DNA of 7,699 nt, taken from positions 1 to 7,699 of the forward strand of contig DAOVQB010000213.1 in assembly GCA_030628905.1 (NCBI GenBank). The letters run 5' to 3'. The DNA is from DAOVQB01 sp023128935 (GTDB taxonomy: Bacteria; Eisenbacteria; RBG-16-71-46; CAIMUX01; WJJG01). Below the pieces are notes generated by a model. The model was not told the origin of the DNA and ran no database searches. It worked only from the letters and a program-made list of their open reading frames with translations. Below, one piece after another: positions 1-4,628 of the stretch; within the stretch, counting starts at the first letter, position 1; the number at the start of each line of letters is the position of its first letter. A program made the position numbers and the translations under genes.

Positions 1-347
1 AGCAGCGCGAGCAAGGGACGCCCCCTCTGGTCCGTCTGCCAGAGTTGGCGCAAGAGACGGAATAGGGGGATCGAAGGATCGAGGCCGTAGAGTTCGCGAA
101 GCCGTTGAAAGGAGATCTTTCGAGTCGAAGCCGTGCGTTTGCCCAGGCAGTTGTGCTCGATGATGGCCGCGGCGTACTCCTCCCGCAGAGCCTGCGGGGG
201 GCATTCTTCGAGAAGACGCTCCAGGTCGCCCAGCATGATGGTCCGACTGGTGTGCGTCCCTTTGTCACCAAGGCGGATGCCGAACTCTTTCAGATGTTCA
301 CGCGCGATGGATTCTGGCAGCCGCTCCTCGATGGGGTCACCTTGCAT
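1..347 (-). CDS. Conserved hypothetical protein, BrxA/DUF1819-like (3' part cut by window edge)
   Basis: An open frame of 115 codons starts at ATG 345-347 and runs off the left edge with no stop. The translation is soluble, charged and helix-rich. It begins MQGDPIEERLPESIAREHLK; a segment LGKRTASTRKISFQRLRELY lies near residues 68-87, followed by GLDPSIPLFRLLRQLW at 88-103 and RPLLALL at the edge. This style (basic LGK-x-T-x-STRK stretch, then LDP-x-x-PLFR-x-LR-x-LW) recalls conserved proteins of phage-defence islands; BrxA/DUF1819 of BREX loci is the nearest family I can propose. No catalytic motif is visible. No convincing Shine-Dalgarno precedes the ATG; the frame stays open back to a stop at 405-407, and a TTG at 384-386 is the only alternative start noted. 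Codon use looks natural, so a real gene is likely. The family call is tentative and the downstream partners lie outside the window. Confidence 0.6.
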   Translation of the reverse strand, partial: MQGDPIEERLPESIAREHLKEFGIRLGDKGTHTSRTIMLGDLERLLEECPPQALREEYAAAIIEHNCLGKRTASTRKISFQRLRELYGLDPSIPLFRLLRQLWQTDQRGRPLLAL

Positions 348-364
348 GCGGGCATCATAGCATA

Positions 365-386
365 TTGCCGGCTGGCTTGCCGGCAA
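365..386. promoter_or_regulatory. Perfect 8-bp inverted repeat upstream of the defence-like gene
   Basis: TTGCCGGC at 365-372 is repeated as its exact reverse complement GCCGGCAA at 379-386, with a 6-nt centre (TGGCTT). It sits 18-39 bp upstream of the ATG of the minus-strand gene, where an operator would lie. On the minus strand a weak TTGCCG-N16-TATGCT promoter match overlaps it, but that would leave almost no leader. No T-run follows on either strand, so it is not a convincing intrinsic terminator. An operator role is inferred from position only. Confidence 0.4.
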
Positions 387-537
387 AAACCGAGGAAATT
401 TCGATCAAATTGGCCCTGCGTATTCTACGGATCCCGGCCCCATGTTTCACCTACCGGCTCGCTTGGTGACAGCGCTGCGGGTGTTCACCTCTCTCTCGAA
501 CTCGGATGCCGCATTTCGCTGGGTCGCCGGAAGGCCT

Positions 538-632
538 GCGCTGCGGCGTGTGTCTCCAGAGATTTACTACTGCGAAACGAAGGGTGGCCGGAAAGTGGAC
601 TTCATCGCGTGGATGCGGAATCGTTCCTGGTC
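538..632 (+). pseudogene. Relic of an AAA ATPase/DUF4143 gene (C-terminal fragment)
   Basis: This block aligns without gaps to 3824-3918 inside the intact ATPase/DUF4143 gene, at a constant offset of 3286 bp: 88 of 95 bases match (7 mismatches, about 93%). It encodes LRRVSPEIYYCETKGGRKVD and then FIAWMRNRSW, against LRRVSPEIYYCKTKAGREVD and FIAQMRNRSW in the intact copy. The seven differences fall in five codons, four of which change the amino acid, including the conserved Glu of the EVD motif (Glu to Lys). That suggests relaxed constraint. Homology stops sharply at both ends and nothing upstream or downstream recalls the rest of the protein. It is therefore a fragment of a second, related copy rather than a gene. 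Confidence 0.85.
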
Positions 633-781
633 TGTTGCCGGTGGAGTAGAACCGCGCATAGTTGGTGATAAAGAGGCGCTCGCCCTCCAAGCCGCCGCTT
701 GTGGCCCACCATTCTGTTCCAGGCTCTGCACCGGACGGGCCAGGAATCCTTCCCGTACGCTCCTGAGCCGATAGCTAACGC

Positions 782-1936
782 CTACCCCGGCGGCACTCCA
801 CTTGGTGTGAGACCCACAAGAAATGCCTCGCAGGGCATGCATAAGACTTCATCGATCCTGAGGGTCTCTCGGCCACGATAGAGAAGGATCGCCTTACACT
901 CCGGGTAGTCTTCCCGAAACGCCTTGAGGGCTCTCAGGTCGACCGAGTGCACTTGCCGCGCGCTCTTGACCTCAATCGCCCAGAGACCATCCTCACCATA
1001 AAGGACGATATCTACTTCGACGCCGGAGCGCGTGCGCCAGTAGTAAAGGCCATTCCTCTCACCGCGGTATGCATTCCAGGCCCGCAGATGTTGAACGACT
1101 AGACCTTCTAGCGCCGGACCCATTATCTCCGTTTGCTTGTCCAGGGGACCCCGCGGGCGCAGGGATCCGTAGACTCCGGCATCAAAGAAGAAGAACTTGG
1201 GGTGGGCGGCAAGCTGTCGCTTGGCCCGATGCGTGAATACCGGAAACCTAAAGGCAATCAGGAGGTCCTCGATTACGGTGAGATAGTCCTCGACGGTATT
1301 GCGGCCCACGGCACACTCGCGAGCGATGTTGCTCACGTTGAGAACTGTTGCGTGGGAGATGCTGGCCGCCTCGAGGAATCTTGAGAAACTGCCTATGTTG
1401 CGCACCAGCCCTTCCATCTTGACTTCTTCACGCACGTAGAGAGCCACATAGCTGCGCAGGGTTTCCGCGGGTTGGTGCGAAGTGACAACCAATGGAAGGA
1501 GTCCAAGCTGCAGGGCCTGATCCAAGCGGAAGGCGCGGCCAAGCTCGGCGGCCATGAATGTGTGCATGGTTCGTAGCAGAGCCCGCCCAGCCAGAAGGTC
1601 CACGCCGGCACGCTTGATCTTCCGGGCGGAGGATCCGGTCAGGATGAACTCCAGTCCCCGCTTCTCCTCAATGAGACTGTGGACCACCGGCAGCAGGCTG
1701 GGAACACGCTGGATCTCGTCCACGATCACACGCTTCGTTCCAGAGCTAGCATCGATCAGCTGCCTGAGCCGCTCGGGCCTGGCCGAGTAGACCCGCTCGG
1801 TCTCGGGGTCCAAAAGATCGAGCAGCAGCGCATCCGGGTAGCGGGTTCGAAGCCAGGTGGACTTGCCGGTTCCCCGAGGGCCAAGGAGAAAGAAACTCTG
1901 CCCTGGGCTATCGAAAAATCGAGTTATATTTGTCAT
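782..1936 (-). CDS. AAA ATPase with C-terminal DUF4143 (nuclease-like) domain, 384 aa
   Basis: A P-loop ATPase of the AAA_14/DUF4143 type, a large family of cytoplasmic proteins of unsettled function that is common in accessory regions. The Walker A motif GPRGTGKST spans residues 19-27, Walker B RVIVDEIQ 69-76 (D73, E74), and the sensor-like ILTGSSARK 97-105. The middle is helical, and the C-terminal domain carries EVDIVLY (E307, D309) then AIEVKSA (E322, K324). That D plus E-x-K layout is the restriction-endonuclease-like signature of DUF4143, and here it looks intact. The ATG at 1934-1936 is preferred because GAGG lies 6 nt upstream on the minus strand and the promoter at 1967-1995 lies just upstream. 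An in-frame start at 2041 would put that promoter inside the gene. Stop TAG at 782-784. Size is normal for the family and no damage is seen. The protein is clearly diverged from the other ATPase in this window. Confidence 0.9.
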   Translation of the reverse strand: MTNITRFFDSPGQSFFLLGPRGTGKSTWLRTRYPDALLLDLLDPETERVYSARPERLRQLIDASSGTKRVIVDEIQRVPSLLPVVHSLIEEKRGLEFILTGSSARKIKRAGVDLLAGRALLRTMHTFMAAELGRAFRLDQALQLGLLPLVVTSHQPAETLRSYVALYVREEVKMEGLVRNIGSFSRFLEAASISHATVLNVSNIARECAVGRNTVEDYLTVIEDLLIAFRFPVFTHRAKRQLAAHPKFFFFDAGVYGSLRPRGPLDKQTEIMGPALEGLVVQHLRAWNAYRGERNGLYYWRTRSGVEVDIVLYGEDGLWAIEVKSARQVHSVDLRALKAFREDYPECKAILLYRGRETLRIDEVLCMPCEAFLVGLTPSGVPPG

Positions 1937-1966
1937 TTTGCGCCTCATTTTTATATTATGGATGTA

Positions 1967-1995
1967 AATATCGCCACTCAGTGGAGACATGTCAA
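1967..1995 (-). promoter_or_regulatory. Sigma70-type promoter for the minus-strand ATPase gene
   Basis: Read on the minus strand, TTGACA (1990-1995) is separated by exactly 17 nt from GATATT (1967-1972). The -35 is a perfect consensus match and the -10 matches 4 of 6. Transcription would start near 1960, giving a leader of about 25 nt that contains the GAGG ribosome binding site and the ATG at 1936. The fit of promoter, RBS and start supports the shorter protein. Confidence 0.6.
1974..1984. promoter_or_regulatory. Inverted repeat in the promoter spacer (possible operator)
   Basis: CCACT-C-AGTGG is a perfect 5-bp inverted repeat with a one-base centre. It lies wholly between the -35 and -10 elements of the ATPase promoter. 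A protein bound there would block RNA polymerase. It is short enough to occur by chance, so the operator role is inferred from position. Confidence 0.3.
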
Positions 1996-2121
1996 GCTGT
2001 TCCCAGCGGAAAACCTGCCAGACCAGACGGCCTAGGGTCAAGATATTGCGCCGAGTCGCAACTGTTTCACTATCTTCAGGTTAGGAAGTAGTATCGCGTA
2101 GCGTTTCGTCCAATTGACGAG

Positions 2122-2142
2122 GCACCGCAGCGTATACGGTGC
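2122..2142. repeat. Short hairpin, 6-bp stem
   Basis: GCACCG (2122-2127) pairs with CGGTGC (2137-2142) across a 9-nt loop. No T-run follows on either strand, so terminator function is not supported. No gene can be assigned to it. Confidence 0.25.
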
Positions 2143-2642
2143 TATTGATTTCGCAAAATGAGCATCAGGTGCTTTACTTGGTCCGTCAATCGGCCAAGAC
2201 GACGAGCGGCAGCGTGACTCTAACTTCCACGCCATGCGCCAGGCTCGGTTCGGCCGAGTATCTTGCCCCCTGCCCTTCGCCGAAGTCAGTACCGGTGCAT
2301 CTTCGTGCAACAACCCGCGTGGTCGATGGCTTGTTCGGCCGTCGGGAAGCCCATACCGCGCCGCCGGAGGATTTCACCCGACGGACTAGGTTATGGCAAA
2401 TCACAGCCTCGAGAGGCCTCTCCTCCCACCGATTATGATAGAGTAAGGACTCCAGCCGCACAGGTAAGATCCTACAAGTCAACCACTTAGCAATGCCCAA
2501 CCGAATTCTGACGCGGTACCGGGCCAATCCGGTAACTGCTTGTTCTGCAGATCCTTACACCTGTGCCCCGGGGTCAGAGGACGTGGAGGCTGCCGTTGGT
2601 TCGTAGCCCGCAAAGAAAGCTCATGCCGGACATGGAAGTGAG

Positions 2643-2702
2643 AAGGTCGAGATCAGTGGCATACGCATCCGACCTCGAAGGCCGGGATCAGTGGCATATG
2701 CA
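2643..2702. mobile_element. Probable remnant end of an IS21-family insertion sequence
   Basis: Two 25-bp direct repeats, 2643-2667 and 2678-2702, match at 22 of 25 positions. Each contains the core GATCAGTGGCATA, and their starts are 35 bp apart. Repeated modules of the type 'GGCCGGGATCAGTGGCAT' are familiar to me from the terminal regions of some IS21-family elements, where they are transposase binding sites. No istA or istB gene is present nearby, so only a terminus would remain. The family assignment rests on recognising the motif style, not on a database match. Confidence 0.4.
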
Positions 2703-2730
2703 GACATTAATCTATATCCGGTAATCCCGC

Positions 2731-2760
2731 TTGACAGTTTAGATATAAACCGGTCATAAT
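2731..2760 (+). promoter_or_regulatory. Sigma70-type promoter for the plus-strand ATPase gene
   Basis: TTGACA (2731-2736) is followed after 18 nt by CATAAT (2755-2760), matching 6/6 and 5/6 of the consensus. Transcription would begin near 2767, giving a leader of about 46 nt ahead of the ATG at 2813. The surroundings are AT-rich, in contrast to the neighbouring DNA, as is usual for promoters. Confidence 0.65.
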
Positions 2761-2776
2761 TATCTCCAGATAGATC

Positions 2777-2795
2777 ATATATTGGACGAATATAT
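2777..2795. promoter_or_regulatory. Perfect 7-bp inverted repeat in the ATPase leader
   Basis: ATATATT (2777-2783) and AATATAT (2789-2795) flank a 5-nt centre (GGACG). The repeat sits just downstream of the predicted transcription start and 4 bp before the AGGAG ribosome binding site at 2800-2804. It could be an operator, or an RNA hairpin near the RBS. The low GC of the arms makes the RNA stem weak, so a DNA-binding site is the more natural reading. No function is shown. Confidence 0.35.
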
Positions 2796-2812
2796 TGCCA
2801 GGAGATAGGCAC

Positions 2813-4126
2813 ATGCTAGAGACCATAAAGTCAATCATCCTGGATTATCAGGAAATCAGTCTGGAGACTGGGGTGCCCCGGCGTTTGCGAATCGAGGTGG
2901 TCCCCGGCAAGGCCACCGTCTGCATCGGGGTCCGCCGCAGCGGTAAATCGACCTACCTGTTCCAAGTCATCGAACGGCTTCTGAGTAAGGGCGTATCTCG
3001 TGAAAACATCCTTTACCTGAACTTCTTCGATGACCGTCTCCACAACCTGCTGCAAGGAGGTCTCGGGCTGATCACGGAGGCTTATTATTCACTCTATCCG
3101 GAGAAGAAAAACGCGGAAATGGTCTATTGTTTTTTCGACGAAATCCAGGCGGTCGCCGCCTGGGAACCTTTTGTGGACCGCCTAATGCGGACCGAACAGT
3201 GCGAAGTCTACATCACGGGTTCGTCAGCCCAAATGCTCTCGAGGGAAATCGCCACGCAGATGCGCGGCCGGGCGTTGTCATGGGAGATTTTTCCATTTTC
3301 CTTCAGAGAATATCTGGACTACAAGGGGATCGAAAGCACAGGCCCCCTGCCGACAAAGAAGCGACTTCTCGTGCAGAAGGCGTTTGAGGAATACTGGGAA
3401 ACCGGCGGCTTCCCCGAAGTCGCCGGTCTTGACCGGTACCTGCGAATCAAGATCCACCAGGAGTACTTTCGCGCCGTCCTGTTCCGGGATCTGATCGAGC
3501 GCCATGATGTTTCACATCCCAAAGCACTGACGGACCTCGCGCACCGGCTGGTGGACAACACATCTTCGCTCTATTCCGTCAACAGCCTTACGGGATATCT
3601 GAAATCACTGGGTCACAAGGCTCCCAAGTCGGCCGTGTCGGATTATCTGGAATGGTTCGAAGACGCGTATTTCCTTTTCACCGTGCGCATATTCGACGCC
3701 TCCCTGGCCCGCAGCAAGACCAACCCGAAGAAGATTTATTGCATCGATCATGCCCTGGTCACTTCGGTGGCGTCCGGCATTCTGGTCAATTCCGGGCATC
3801 TATTGGAGAATCTCGTATTCACGGCGCTGCGGCGTGTGTCTCCAGAGATTTACTACTGCAAGACAAAGGCTGGCCGGGAAGTGGACTTCATCGCGCAGAT
3901 GCGGAATCGTTCCTGGTCGCTCGTCCAGGTTTGCGAGTCGATAGCCGAACCACAAACCAGAAAGCGGGAAGTAACGGCTTTGGGCGAAGCCATGGCCGCG
4001 CAGGGCCTGAAATCCGGTACGATTGTGACGCGGAATGAAGAGGAAGAGATAAAAGTCGACGGCAGGAAGATAGAGGTTGTGCCGGTATGGCGCTTCCTGC
4101 TCAACCTGCCGGAGTCGCAAGCATAG
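2813..4126 (+). CDS. AAA ATPase with DUF4143 domain, 437 aa, nuclease-type residues altered
   Basis: A second AAA_14/DUF4143 family ATPase. Walker A GVRRSGKST lies at residues 39-47, Walker B CFFDEIQ at 106-112 (D109, E110), sensor-like ITGSSAQML at 134-142, with an arginine-rich RGRA at 151-154 typical of the family. The C-terminal domain has GREVDFI (E356, D358), but the position where relatives carry E-x-K reads QVC (372-374). The endonuclease-like signature therefore appears incomplete, as in one common DUF4143 subgroup. The ATG at 2813 is chosen because AGGAG (2800-2804) lies 8 nt upstream; an in-frame TTG at 2795 would overlap that RBS. Stop TAG at 4124-4126. The gene has its own promoter (2731-2760) and no operon partner, and part of its 3' region is duplicated at 538-632. 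Biological role unknown. The family is strongly supported. Confidence 0.9.
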   Translation: MLETIKSIILDYQEISLETGVPRRLRIEVVPGKATVCIGVRRSGKSTYLFQVIERLLSKGVSRENILYLNFFDDRLHNLLQGGLGLITEAYYSLYPEKKNAEMVYCFFDEIQAVAAWEPFVDRLMRTEQCEVYITGSSAQMLSREIATQMRGRALSWEIFPFSFREYLDYKGIESTGPLPTKKRLLVQKAFEEYWETGGFPEVAGLDRYLRIKIHQEYFRAVLFRDLIERHDVSHPKALTDLAHRLVDNTSSLYSVNSLTGYLKSLGHKAPKSAVSDYLEWFEDAYFLFTVRIFDASLARSKTNPKKIYCIDHALVTSVASGILVNSGHLLENLVFTALRRVSPEIYYCKTKAGREVDFIAQMRNRSWSLVQVCESIAEPQTRKREVTALGEAMAAQGLKSGTIVTRNEEEEIKVDGRKIEVVPVWRFLLNLPESQA

Positions 4127-4140
4127 CCTTGTGAGATTGC

Positions 4141-4190
4141 TCGATGTCGAACCGGATGGCGATGGTCCAGGGGCTCGATTTCGACATCGA
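4141..4190. repeat. Perfect 10-bp inverted repeat after the ATPase gene
   Basis: TCGATGTCGA (4141-4150) returns as its exact reverse complement TCGACATCGA at 4181-4190, across 30 nt. It begins 15 bp past the stop of the ATPase gene. RNA from either strand could form a long-loop stem, but no T-run follows, so an intrinsic terminator is not well supported. Each arm is itself nearly palindromic, so the arms might instead be paired protein-binding sites. Confidence 0.4.
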
Positions 4191-4278
4191 CGGTGAGGGG
4201 GCAGATGTGCTAGAGATGCTGGAGGTTGACTGCGCGTCCACGCGCAATCCTGTGTCAGACCAGGAGGTAGCGAGATGA
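4144..4278 (+). CDS. Possible small acidic protein, 44 aa
   Basis: ATG 4144 to TGA 4276-4278. The protein is acidic: MSNRMAMVQGLDFDIDGEGA in the first 20 residues, then DVLEMLEVDCASTRNPVSDQ, ending EVAR. The composition looks more like a real protein than other short frames nearby. The stop overlaps the ATG of the next small ORF by 3 bases (ATGA-type coupling), which is typical of co-translated genes. The RBS is weak (GTGAG-like), and the start lies inside one arm of the inverted repeat at 4141-4190. It could be the C-terminal remnant of a larger gene or a small ORF. I do not recognise a family. Confidence 0.3.
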   Translation: MSNRMAMVQGLDFDIDGEGADVLEMLEVDCASTRNPVSDQEVAR

Positions 4279-4334
4279 AACCTATTGCGATCACCAGCAG
4301 TTTGCGGACCGACGGCCGCGAACACCACTATTAG
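4275..4334 (+). pseudogene. Truncated 5' end of a possible NifX/NifB-type (Fe-Mo cofactor) protein gene
   Basis: A 19-codon ORF, MKPIAITSSLRTDGREHHY, follows one of the strongest ribosome binding sites in the window (AGGAGGT, 4262-4268, 6 nt from the ATG). The first nine residues match the usual start of dinitrogenase iron-molybdenum cofactor family proteins (MKPIAITSS, MKIAVTS and similar), in which the strand is followed by a glycine-rich turn and a DPRFGR motif. Here the similarity ends after TSS and a stop follows at once, so the gene would be truncated by a deletion or frameshift. A nine-residue match is thin evidence. The alternative is a short translated leader peptide. Confidence 0.3.
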
Positions 4335-4340
4335 TGCGCT

Positions 4341-4378
4341 CCGGGCCGAGCCCGGTGGAGGGCAGTTAGCCCTTCGGG
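4341..4378 (+). other. Cluster of short hairpins in the leader region
   Basis: CCGGGC-CGA-GCCCGG (4341-4355) is a perfect 6-bp stem with a 3-nt loop. It is followed by GGGC-AGTTA-GCCC (4360-4372) and the overlapping CCC-TTC-GGG (4370-4378); the last two are mutually exclusive. Alternative pairings of this kind can indicate regulatory RNA, but the DNA is GC-rich and I recognise no riboswitch consensus. No T-run follows. It lies about 250-290 bp upstream of the pstS start. Confidence 0.25.
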
Positions 4379-4408
4379 AACGAAAAGGGAAGCTCCTCAT
4401 GCAATCGC

Positions 4409-4519
4409 TCACTCGATCTCCTTGGCCATCAAGCCACCCACCTTTGCCGCGCGCGGCGCCACCTCCGGCAGTCCTTCATCTAGCTGGGTTCCGAAGAGGA
4501 AGCTCGATTCCTCATCTTG
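4409..4519 (-). pseudogene. Possible C-terminal fragment of a lost gene
   Basis: On the minus strand a frame is open from just after a stop at 4520-4522 to TGA at 4409-4411 (36 codons). It reads EESSFLFGTQLDEGLPEVAP and then RAAKVGGLMAKEIE before the stop. It looks like a natural acidic protein tail, whereas the other frames here are serine- and arginine-rich. There is no good start codon or RBS, so at best it is the tail of a truncated gene. Family not recognised; chance cannot be excluded at this length. Confidence 0.22.
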
Positions 4520-4521
4520 TC

Positions 4522-4617
4522 ATATGCGGCGGTCAAACGACCGCGGTATTCGTAGGCCCTCAGATGAAAATATGCGGCGGTCAAACCGCCGCGGCATGCG
4601 TACGTCCTCAGATGGAA
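4522..4617 (+). repeat. 48-bp tandem repeat (two units), each with a hairpin, in the pstS leader
   Basis: Unit 1 (4522-4569) and unit 2 (4570-4617) abut directly and match at 41 of 48 bases. Both begin ATATGCGGCGGTCAAAC and end CCTCAGATG plus a purine run. Unit 2 contains GCGGCGGT-CAA-ACCGCCGC, a perfect 8-bp inverted repeat. In unit 1 two base changes alter that pairing, but a stem GCGGTC-AAAC-GACCGC remains, so a hairpin is possible in both. The array ends where the pstS ribosome binding site begins (AAGGAG, 4617-4622). Candidate roles are tandem regulator sites or RNA hairpins acting on pstS expression. A classical Pho box was looked for and not found. Confidence 0.7.
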
Positions 4618-4628
4618 AGGAGCAAGTG

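Larger units (their letters stand above)
348..781. other. Gene-poor stretch with relic sequence
   Basis: No intact gene is supportable here. Its recognisable content is the palindrome at 365-386 and the ATPase/DUF4143 relic at 538-632. Open frames in this stretch (for example a plus-strand frame spanning 442-774) give low-complexity, arginine- and serine-rich translations unlike real proteins, apart from the relic itself. From about 633 the sequence departs abruptly from the ATPase gene into unrelated DNA that reaches the stop codon of the minus-strand ATPase gene. I do not recognise that 633-781 piece; the abrupt edge fits an insertion or recombination junction. Confidence 0.5.
1996..2730. 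other. Long region without a supportable gene
   Basis: About 730 bp between the two oppositely oriented ATPase genes. All open frames (longest about 113 codons, minus strand, 2186-2527) translate to arginine- and serine-rich sequence without motifs or convincing ribosome binding sites, so I call no gene. Recognisable items are a hairpin at 2122-2142 and IS21-end-like direct repeats at 2643-2702. The 2150-2560 part, read on the minus strand, gave me a vague impression of structured non-coding RNA such as the 5' half of a decayed group II intron. I cannot point to a domain V or a reverse transcriptase, so this is not called. Confidence 0.45.

Noticed and set aside
365..386. Intrinsic terminator
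   Set aside because: Good stem, but no T-run follows on either strand.
105..668. Long plus-strand open frame (187 codons) at the left end
   Set aside because: It is antisense to the defence-like gene, changes character along its length, and has no motif or RBS; the minus-strand translation is the natural protein.
1937..2041. N-terminal extension of the minus-strand ATPase to 2041
   Set aside because: The extra 35 residues contain the promoter sequence and lack family similarity; the RBS fits the ATG at 1936.
640..2560. Complete group II intron
   Set aside because: No reverse transcriptase, no recognisable domain V hairpin and no convincing boundaries; kept only as a weak suggestion for the unexplained flanks.
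4144..4334. Toxin-antitoxin pair
   Set aside because: The coupled small ORFs have suitable spacing, but the second has only 19 codons and neither resembles a toxin or antitoxin family.
4510..4540. Classical Pho box upstream of pstS
   Set aside because: TGTCAT- and GGTCAA-like pieces occur but are not at the 11-bp period of PhoB half-sites.
4522..4617. CRISPR array
   Set aside because: Only two directly abutting units with no spacers between them.
4422..4628. N-terminal extension of PstS to 4422
   Set aside because: It would read through the tandem repeat, is Ser/Arg-rich, and would bury the signal peptide; AAGGAG points to the GTG at 4629.
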